A DNA stretch of 6,797 nucleotides from assembly GCA_937996595.1 (NCBI GenBank), contig CALKVC010000135.1:1-6797 (forward strand), given 5' to 3'. This DNA comes from an uncultured Chitinophagaceae bacterium. GTDB lineage: Bacteria > Bacteroidota > Bacteroidia > Chitinophagales > Chitinophagaceae. Below the pieces are notes generated by a model. That model ran no database searches and had not been told where the DNA came from. It saw only the letters and a list, made by a program, of their open reading frames with translations. Both the position numbers and the translations under genes were made by a program. Below are positions 1-3,833 of this stretch, one piece after another (the stretch's first letter is position 1; each line of letters opens with the position of its first letter).

Positions 1-207
1 GATGGTAAACAGCAAAGCATTCAGGAGCAGGGAAAGGGTGAGGGCCACTGAAAGTGTTTTGTGCCCCGGTTCCAGTCGCATGAAGTCGAATGTTTCCCGG
101 TAGGTGAAAATGCCGAATTTATAGATCTTAAACATTACTATCCCCAACACCGGCGCAATCATGCCTAAAATAATGCCCAGTGTAATGCTGTCTTTCTTGA
201 AAATCAT
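1..207 (-). CDS. Small membrane protein, partial (C-terminus off the left edge)
   Basis: The frame stays open for 69 codons from an ATG at 205-207 to the window edge, so the C-terminus is missing. The protein starts MIFKKDS and shows two hydrophobic stretches, residues about 8-29 and 52-69, separated by a short polar loop with the sequence TYRETFDFMRLEPGHK. This predicts an inner-membrane protein with at least two helices. Its ATG overlaps the surE stop codon as ATGA (204-207), an arrangement typical of translational coupling, so it is almost certainly co-expressed with surE. I do not recognise a named family. From memory, Bacteroidota surE genes are often followed by a short membrane protein and/or lpxB, which fits but is not evidence of function. 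The reading frame is well supported; the function is unknown. Confidence 0.75.
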   Translation of the reverse strand, partial: MIFKKDSITLGIILGMIAPVLGIVMFKIYKFGIFTYRETFDFMRLEPGHKTLSVALTLSLLLNALLFTI

Positions 208-986
208 TTGAACATCTTGCTTTTTTCAAGCTTTTTTTTCAGTTCATAATTGGTAAGGTCGAATTGAACGGGCACCACGCTGGCATAATTATGCTGCAGG
301 GCCCATACATCGGTGTCCTTTCCTTTATCGAAGTTTACGAATTCGCCGGTAAGCCAGTAATACTTCTTGTTATGCGGATCGAGGCGTTCATCAAAATCTT
401 CTTCATATTTGGCATAGGCCTGCCTGCATATCTTGATACCTTTTATTTCTGATGCAGGAACTGAAGGTATATTCACATTCAGCAGCAGGTGCTTATCCAT
501 CTTGTCTTCCAGCAGTCTCTTCACTATTTTGGTTACGATCATCCGTGAGCCGGTAAAATCTGCTTCATAACGGTAATCAAGCAACGAAAAACCGATGCTG
601 GGGATACCTTCTATGGAAGCTTCCATGGCAGCCGACATGGTACCGCTGTATATCACGTTGATGGAATGGTTTGCACCGTGATTGATACCGCTGAGGCAGA
701 GGTCGGGTTTGCGGTGCAGCACTTTGTCAACGGCCAATTTTACGCAATCAACAGGAGTGCCGGATGTTTGCCAGGCTTCTATATCGCCGAAGATATTCAT
801 TTTGTTCAGGCGGAGCGGGGAACCGATGGTGATGGCGTGTCCCATGCCGCTCTGGGGTTTGTCAGGTGCTACCACAACCACTTTGCCCAGGTCTTTTACT
901 GCTTCCACTAAATTGCGTATACCCGGTGAGGTTATGTCATCGTCGTTGGTGATAAGTATGACGGGTTTCTCTTTCTTTTTTGTCAT
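204..986 (-). CDS. surE: 5'/3'-nucleotidase SurE
   Basis: SurE is a cytoplasmic, divalent-metal-dependent phosphatase that dephosphorylates nucleoside 5'- and 3'-monophosphates and is linked to stationary-phase and stress survival. The 260-residue length is normal for the family. The N-terminal metal motif reads ILITNDDD (Asp15 and Asp16 are the expected ligands), followed by APDKPQSGMGHAIT with the conserved Ser46, TSGTPVDCVKLA at about 74-85, SGINHGANHS with metal-binding Asn102, and YSGTMSAAMEA at 113-123. The C-terminal part has NVNIP and the late RLDPHNKKYYWLTGEF segment. The residue after the Asp pair is Asp17 where the family normally has Gly (NDDG). The ATG at 984-986 follows the upstream membrane gene by 24 bp with no terminator or clear promoter between, and its stop overlaps the next gene, so it sits inside an operon. 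Family assignment is secure; activity of the Gly17Asp variant is untested. Confidence 0.96.
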   Translation of the reverse strand: MTKKKEKPVILITNDDDITSPGIRNLVEAVKDLGKVVVVAPDKPQSGMGHAITIGSPLRLNKMNIFGDIEAWQTSGTPVDCVKLAVDKVLHRKPDLCLSGINHGANHSINVIYSGTMSAAMEASIEGIPSIGFSLLDYRYEADFTGSRMIVTKIVKRLLEDKMDKHLLLNVNIPSVPASEIKGIKICRQAYAKYEEDFDERLDPHNKKYYWLTGEFVNFDKGKDTDVWALQHNYASVVPVQFDLTNYELKKKLEKSKMFK

Positions 987-1010
987 TTGATGTGTTTATG
1001 ATTATACTGA

Positions 1011-1472
1011 TCAGTTAAACCACCGGAATAAGGGCCTGGCTATGTCGGCCCTGAATGGCCATGGGATGGAAACCAGTATCAATAACAGGGCGATGCCTGC
1101 AAAAATGAGTGTTTTTTTATGTTTTGATTCGGAAGGGGCATTTTTTACAGCGGTTCTGCCGGCATGAACCAGTATCCATGCAATTATCATCAACAGGCCG
1201 TGTTCTACCGTAAAAAACCTTGCAACCGGATTTTTCATCACAGTGCCCATGCCGTCTCTGAGTTGATGGAACCAGTGGTTGGAAAAGAATAAACCAAGGC
1301 CGAGCAGGAGTTGTATATCACAAAAGATCATGAAGAGGAGGTTCATCCTGTTATCACCGGTGCTATAGGGCCGTTTGCCCATCAGTCCTGCGATGGCGCT
1401 GATTACGGTAAGTATACCGAAAAGCAACACGCCCCAGCGCAGGATATTATGTAAAATCTGTACTGTTTGCAT
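1011..1472 (-). CDS. Four-helix integral membrane protein, cytochrome b-like in pattern, function unknown
   Basis: The 153-residue protein has four hydrophobic helices, roughly residues 11-30, 44-63, 83-104 and 121-136, and no cleavable signal peptide. Motifs are HNILRW near the N-terminus, GKRPYSTGD in the first loop, RFFTVEHGLLMI before and within helix 3, and SIPWPFR after helix 4. His8, His91 and His103 lie in or near helices and could suit haem binding. Proteins of this pattern in Bacteroidota are, from memory, annotated as hypothetical or loosely as cytochrome B; I cannot confirm haem. The frame can be extended to a TTG at 1488-1490, but the ATG at 1470-1472 is preferred: it gives MQTVQILHNILRW, and a TAnnTTTG-like element at 1488-1495 would overlap the longer start. 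It lies 24 bp before surE and 48 bp after the preceding gene, on the same strand. Confidence 0.85.
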   Translation of the reverse strand: MQTVQILHNILRWGVLLFGILTVISAIAGLMGKRPYSTGDNRMNLLFMIFCDIQLLLGLGLFFSNHWFHQLRDGMGTVMKNPVARFFTVEHGLLMIIAWILVHAGRTAVKNAPSESKHKKTLIFAGIALLLILVSIPWPFRADIARPLFRWFN

Positions 1473-1487
1473 ATGGTGGTTTTGCAG

Positions 1488-1495
1488 CAAAAATA
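1488..1495 (-). promoter_or_regulatory. Possible Bacteroidota -7 element before the four-helix membrane gene
   Basis: On the minus strand this reads TATTTTTG, an exact match to the Bacteroidota -7 consensus TAnnTTTG, ending 15 bp before the ATG at 1472. No clear TTTG -33 element sits about 19 bp further upstream, only T-rich sequence. In AT-rich DNA such matches are common, so this may be a weak internal promoter for the membrane gene and surE, or chance. Confidence 0.3.
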
Positions 1496-1520
1496 AGCAC
1501 TGAAAATTAAAAACCTGCTA

Positions 1521-2006
1521 TTACTTGCCTAGGGGGATGAGCAATGACAGTTTTAATTGTGTAGCCCTGTAATTTGCCATCTGCCCCTGCATTCCCGGAA
1601 TATGTATACGGTCGGTAGTAGATTTGAATTTCAGTTTCCTGGCCTGCAGTTTCAGGTTATAGGCTTTGTTTGAAAAAGCGATGCTGGTAAGCGCAACGGC
1701 AATACCCACTGCTGCTGCTGCCGCTCCTGCCACAATTTCGGTAGTATATTTTTTTGCCGGCACTATGGTTACATTCCCGTTTACATCGTATATATAATCC
1801 GGTTCAGCAATATCATTTTGTAATAGCCCGTAAATCAGGGTACCGATACCGCCGGCCGCAATTACAGGGCCAGTAGCTACCATGATGGTGCTGGTGGTTC
1901 TTGCCCTGCGTGATTTTTGCATCAATTCATCATATGATACCGAATCCTGCGCATGTGCAGCAAAAGATATGATCATTAAAAAAAGGTAAATACAAGTTTT
2001 TTTCAT
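1521..2006 (-). CDS. Exported protein of unknown function with two glycine/alanine-rich membrane segments
   Basis: The 161-residue product starts with a clear Sec signal peptide (MKKTCIYLFLMIISFAAHA, cleavage expected after AHA at 19/20; no lipobox). The mature part has a basic stretch KSRRAR at 31-36, a hydrophobic Gly-rich segment at about 41-62, a short polar loop containing DYIYDVNGNVTIVP, a second hydrophobic segment at about 90-111 that includes a run of five alanines, and a roughly 50-residue basic tail ending in alternating hydrophobic residues (LKLSLLIPLG). This suggests a helical hairpin anchored in the inner membrane from the periplasmic side, or a periplasmic/outer-membrane-associated protein. 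I do not recognise a named domain. It is the first gene of the leftward cluster. The ATG at 2004-2006 fits the signal peptide exactly. The gene is well supported, its function is not. Confidence 0.85.
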   Translation of the reverse strand: MKKTCIYLFLMIISFAAHAQDSVSYDELMQKSRRARTTSTIMVATGPVIAAGGIGTLIYGLLQNDIAEPDYIYDVNGNVTIVPAKKYTTEIVAGAAAAAVGIAVALTSIAFSNKAYNLKLQARKLKFKSTTDRIHIPGMQGQMANYRATQLKLSLLIPLGK

Positions 2007-2020
2007 GTTTAAAATTTGGA

Positions 2021-2028
2021 TAAAGATA
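2021..2028 (-). promoter_or_regulatory. Weak candidate -7 element for the leftward gene cluster
   Basis: On the minus strand this reads TATCTTTA, one mismatch from TAnnTTTG, ending 14 bp before the ATG at 2006. No convincing -33 TTTG is present about 19 bp upstream, so this is only the best available candidate for the start of the leftward transcript. Confidence 0.25.
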
Positions 2029-2067
2029 ATAGAATATATTTTTACCTTTTATGAACCTCGAATTGCC

Positions 2068-2093
2068 CCTGGCAGGGTATGGTGCCTGGCAGG
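2068..2093. repeat. Direct repeat of a 9-bp near-palindrome
   Basis: CCTGGCAGG occurs at 2068-2076 and again at 2085-2093, a 17-bp period. Each copy is close to self-complementary (CCTG-G-CAGG), and the first extends to CCCTG-G-CAGGG at 2067-2077. It lies 60-90 bp upstream of the leftward gene start, a position that would suit a regulator binding site. No binding protein can be assigned. Confidence 0.45.
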
Positions 2094-2121
2094 TTAAAGT
2101 TGTAATATTAGCTGTGTTGTG

Positions 2122-2135
2122 ATTTGATTTCAAAT
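2122..2135. repeat. 14-bp palindrome
   Basis: ATTTGA-TT-TCAAAT is a perfect inverted repeat with 6-bp arms in the middle of the divergent region. It is AT-rich, so chance is a real possibility. It could be a DNA-binding site. Confidence 0.35.
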
Positions 2136-2267
2136 GATATGTTGTCATGTATTTGTGCTCAATAAACAAGGCAGTGTTATTATTCCATTGAAAGCGGATA
2201 GAAAAGTTAGTCTGAACGATGAATTGAAATGGTTGAATGAATACCATGATTGTTGTTTTATGACTTG

Positions 2268-2280
2268 ATGACCGGGTCAT
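2268..2280. promoter_or_regulatory. 13-bp palindrome, operator-like
   Basis: ATGACC-G-GGTCAT is a perfect inverted repeat with 6-bp arms around a single base. It lies 50 bp upstream of the regulator's predicted -33 element. The GC content of the core makes it less likely to be chance than the AT palindromes around it. It does not match the twin boxes of the regulator, so any ligand would be a different protein. Confidence 0.4.
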
Positions 2281-2329
2281 TACATTTTTAACATCCCTTC
2301 CCGCCTTCCCGGCAAACAAAAAAAATAAA

Positions 2330-2360
2330 TTTTGTCAAACTAATTAATTTAGTATATTTG
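2330..2360 (+). promoter_or_regulatory. Bacteroidota-type promoter of the XRE-S24 regulator gene
   Basis: TTTTG at 2330-2334 serves as the -33 element and TATATTTG at 2353-2360 is an exact TAnnTTTG -7 element, with 18 bp between TTG and TA, close to the usual spacing. Transcription would begin near 2364, giving a leader of about 20 nt before the ATG at 2383. This is the only promoter in the window where both elements and spacing fit. Confidence 0.75.
2339..2353. promoter_or_regulatory. Operator-like box 1 in the promoter spacer
   Basis: ACTAAT-TAA-TTTAGT is a 15-bp inverted repeat with five of six arm positions paired. It fills the stretch between the -33 and -7 elements. It shares the consensus RCTAATYAAWTTAGY with box 2 located 23 bp downstream (centre to centre). 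A protein bound here would block RNA polymerase, so repression by the adjacent XRE-S24 protein is the natural reading. Confidence 0.65.
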
Positions 2361-2361
2361 T

Positions 2362-2376
2362 GCTAATCAAATTAGC
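2362..2376. promoter_or_regulatory. Operator-like box 2 at the predicted transcription start
   Basis: GCTAAT-CAA-ATTAGC is a perfect 15-bp inverted repeat (6-bp arms, 3-bp centre) starting 1 bp after the -7 element and ending 6 bp before the ATG. It agrees with box 1 at 11 of 15 positions, with the differences mostly conserving symmetry. The spacing of about two helical turns would place two dimers on the same DNA face, allowing cooperative binding. Confidence 0.7.
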
Positions 2377-2382
2377 TTAGTT

Positions 2383-3144
2383 ATGTCAAGAGCCGGATTA
2401 AACCTGAAATACCTGCGCAAGCTGCGTGGCTGGACGCAGGAAGAATTTGCCAGTAAACTGCATATCAAACGCTCACTGATAGGGGCTTATGAAGAGGAAA
2501 GGGCCGATCCCAGGCTGGATGTGCTGGAGATAGTGGCAGACATGTTCAAACTGAGCCTGGATGAATTGTTGCTCCAGGATGTTAGCATTTCCGCCCAGGC
2601 CGGCAACAGCTACCTGGCCAAACGGAGGCAGCAGAAAATGATGTCGGCCGACAGGAACCTGATCCATTTTGTTCCGGTTAAAGCCGCCGCCGGTTACCTC
2701 GCCAGTTATGCCGATACCGAATTCATTGATGAACTGAACACATTTACCCTGCCGATGCTTACCGGGGGCAACTACCGGGCCTTTGAAATCATTGGCGACA
2801 GCATGCTGCCCACTCCAAGCGGCAGCATCATCGTAGGCGAAAAAGTAGAGTCAATAGACGATGTGAAGAATAACCAGGCCTATATTGTAGTAAGCCGCCA
2901 TGAAGGTATTGTATATAAACGCATTGTTAAAAACAACAGGAGCAGGAATAAGGTTTCACTGGTAAGCGATAACCCGAATTATCAGCCTTACCAGGTAAAT
3001 ACCGAAGACATAGCAGAATTATGGCTGGCACAGGTTGTTATCGGAAAAGTAACCCAGCAACAACGTTGGGATGTAAATTCACTGGCAAATCTTGTTAATA
3101 ACTTACAGGACCAGGTAAGCACCCTGAAGAAGAAAATGAACTAA
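2383..3144 (+). CDS. XRE-family regulator with C-terminal S24 (LexA/CI-like) domain
   Basis: The 253-residue protein has an N-terminal XRE helix-turn-helix (about 6-63; TQEEFASKL then the recognition helix around KRSLIGAYEEER), a linker rich in Gln and Lys, and a peptidase S24 domain (about 95-222). The S24 nucleophile is Ser140 in EIIGDSMLPT and the general-base lysine is Lys179 in GIVYKRIV. An Ala103-Gly104 pair in VKAAAGY lies 36 residues before the serine, like the LexA/CI self-cleavage site. Residues 234-252 follow a 4-3-4-3-4 hydrophobic spacing (Leu234, Val238, Leu241, Val245, Leu248, Met252), a short coiled coil after the S24 fold. It is probably a dimeric repressor that controls its own promoter through the twin boxes, and possibly ssb 66 bp downstream. 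Self-cleavage on DNA damage is inferred, not shown; it is not the canonical winged-helix LexA. Confidence 0.93.
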   Translation: MSRAGLNLKYLRKLRGWTQEEFASKLHIKRSLIGAYEEERADPRLDVLEIVADMFKLSLDELLLQDVSISAQAGNSYLAKRRQQKMMSADRNLIHFVPVKAAAGYLASYADTEFIDELNTFTLPMLTGGNYRAFEIIGDSMLPTPSGSIIVGEKVESIDDVKNNQAYIVVSRHEGIVYKRIVKNNRSRNKVSLVSDNPNYQPYQVNTEDIAELWLAQVVIGKVTQQQRWDVNSLANLVNNLQDQVSTLKKKMN

Positions 3145-3210
3145 ACTGCATGATCAAATACTTAATTAAAAGCAAACAGATACATCGATTAATCATTAAA
3201 AAAACAAGTT

Positions 3211-3660
3211 ATGATCAAATTACAAATTGTAGGTAATCTTGGTAAAGATTGCATCGTGAAAGAAGTGAATGGCAAGCATGTTATCAATTTCAGCGTAGCT
3301 CATTCTGAAAAGTTTAAAGACAGCCAGGGAAATCCAAAAGAAAGGACAACATGGGTGGAATGTGCTTACTGGACAGACCGAACAGCTCTTTCACAATATC
3401 TTACAAAAGGTAAAACAGTTTATGCGGAAGGAACTCCCGAAGCGGATGCCTACACGAATAAAGAAGGACAGGCTGCTGCCACTCTTCGTATGAGGGTGCA
3501 AAACATCCAACTGTTAGGCGGTAATTCGGATGGGCAGTCAAATGGAGGTAGTCAGTACAACCAGGGCAATGTAACCCATGCAGGGGCATCCACTTCACCG
3601 GTAGCTAAATCTCAACCGGCCTTACAACAGGCACCGGTTGAAGATGATCTTCCTTTTTGA
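3211..3660 (+). CDS. ssb: Single-stranded DNA-binding protein
   Basis: SSB coats single-stranded DNA in replication, repair and recombination and recruits partners through its C-terminal tip. The 149-residue product has an OB fold over about residues 1-103 (MIKLQIVGNLGKD, INFSVAHSEKF, RTTWVECAYW with Trp48 and Trp54, then KGKTVYAEGTPEADAY and LRMRVQNIQLLG), a disordered Gly/Asn/Gln/Ser linker, and the acidic tip EDDLPF at 144-149. The MIKLQIVGNLGKD opening resembles the accessory SSB of Bacteroidota more than the main chromosomal one, as far as I recall. It follows the XRE-S24 gene by 66 bp with no terminator and no clear promoter between, so the two are probably co-transcribed up to the terminator at 3790-3815. 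The start is preceded by AT-rich sequence without a Shine-Dalgarno, as usual in this phylum. Confidence 0.95.
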   Translation: MIKLQIVGNLGKDCIVKEVNGKHVINFSVAHSEKFKDSQGNPKERTTWVECAYWTDRTALSQYLTKGKTVYAEGTPEADAYTNKEGQAAATLRMRVQNIQLLGGNSDGQSNGGSQYNQGNVTHAGASTSPVAKSQPALQQAPVEDDLPF

Positions 3661-3670
3661 ATCTAACAAT

Positions 3671-3735
3671 CCCTGCCCTGAATTGCCCTGTCCTGAATTA
3701 CCCTGTCCTGAATTGCCCTGTCCTTTAGGACAGGG
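3671..3735 (+). repeat. Tandem 15-bp repeats ending in a perfect hairpin
   Basis: Three consecutive 15-bp units (3671-3685, 3686-3700, 3701-3715) of consensus CCCTGTCCTGAATTG differ at single positions. A fourth, partial copy CCCTGTCC (3716-3723) is followed by loop TTTA and the complementary arm GGACAGGG (3728-3735), an 8-bp perfect stem. Units 2 and 3 carry the same CCCTGTCC and could pair with the same arm, giving alternative hairpins of growing loop size. There is no T-run after it, so it is not an intrinsic terminator by itself. It could be an mRNA-stabilising structure behind ssb or a member of a REP-like intergenic repeat family. Confidence 0.8.
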
Positions 3736-3789
3736 TCCAAAATAGAAAACAGGCTTTATCCCCAACCGGATTTTTATTTAAACTAACTT

Positions 3790-3815
3790 AGCTTCTCTTT
3801 TGGGAAGCTTTTTTT
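3790..3815 (+). terminator. Rho-independent terminator after ssb
   Basis: The stem AGCTTCTC / GGGAAGCT (8 bp including one T-G wobble) encloses a TTTT loop and is followed by six further T residues. The T-run is only on the plus strand, so it ends rightward transcription from the regulator-ssb unit. It stops just 18 bp before the GH92 start codon, so it may also act as an attenuator for that gene. Confidence 0.8.
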
Positions 3816-3833
3816 ATTTCTATATACCTGATC

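Larger units (their letters stand above)
2007..2382. other. Divergent intergenic region, 376 bp, no credible gene
   Basis: This AT-rich stretch separates the leftward cluster from the rightward regulator. It holds a 17-bp-period direct repeat (2068-2076 and 2085-2093), a 14-bp palindrome (2122-2135), a 13-bp palindrome (2268-2280), and the promoter with two operator-like boxes of the regulator (2330-2376). An open frame on the minus strand across 1930-2319 begins at a TTG, overlaps the signal-peptide coding part of the neighbouring gene and has no recognisable protein features, so it is not called. Plus-strand frames here are all very short. Confidence 0.7.

Noticed and set aside
666..990. 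Plus-strand open frames of 81 and 102 codons opposite surE
   Set aside because: They are antisense shadows of a strongly conserved gene, with no plausible protein features.
1473..1490. Longer TTG start for the four-helix membrane protein
   Set aside because: It adds only LQNHH before an ATG that begins a natural N-terminus, and the TTG overlaps a possible -7 element.
2098..2112. ATTAGC half-site as a further regulator box near the leftward promoter
   Set aside because: Only one half matches the consensus; the other half has several mismatches, so it is most likely chance.
1930..2319. 129-codon open frame on the minus strand across the divergent region
   Set aside because: It starts at TTG, overlaps the signal-peptide coding part of the 1521-2006 gene in another frame, and its translation has no domain-like pattern. 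It also covers palindromes and promoter-like sequence.
3145..3210. Separate promoter or regulator box for ssb
   Set aside because: No TAnnTTTG with a -33 partner and no match to the box consensus; only AT-rich sequence such as TTAATTAA. Co-transcription with the regulator is simpler.
3671..3735. CRISPR array or riboswitch interpretation of the repeats behind ssb
   Set aside because: The units are directly adjacent with no spacers and too short for CRISPR, and there is no conserved aptamer-like fold beyond a single hairpin.
3783..3791. CTAA-C-TTAG palindrome before the ssb terminator as a third regulator box
   Set aside because: The arms match the twin boxes but the spacing is 1 bp instead of 7 bp between the CTAA and TTAG cores, so the same dimer could not bind it in the same way.
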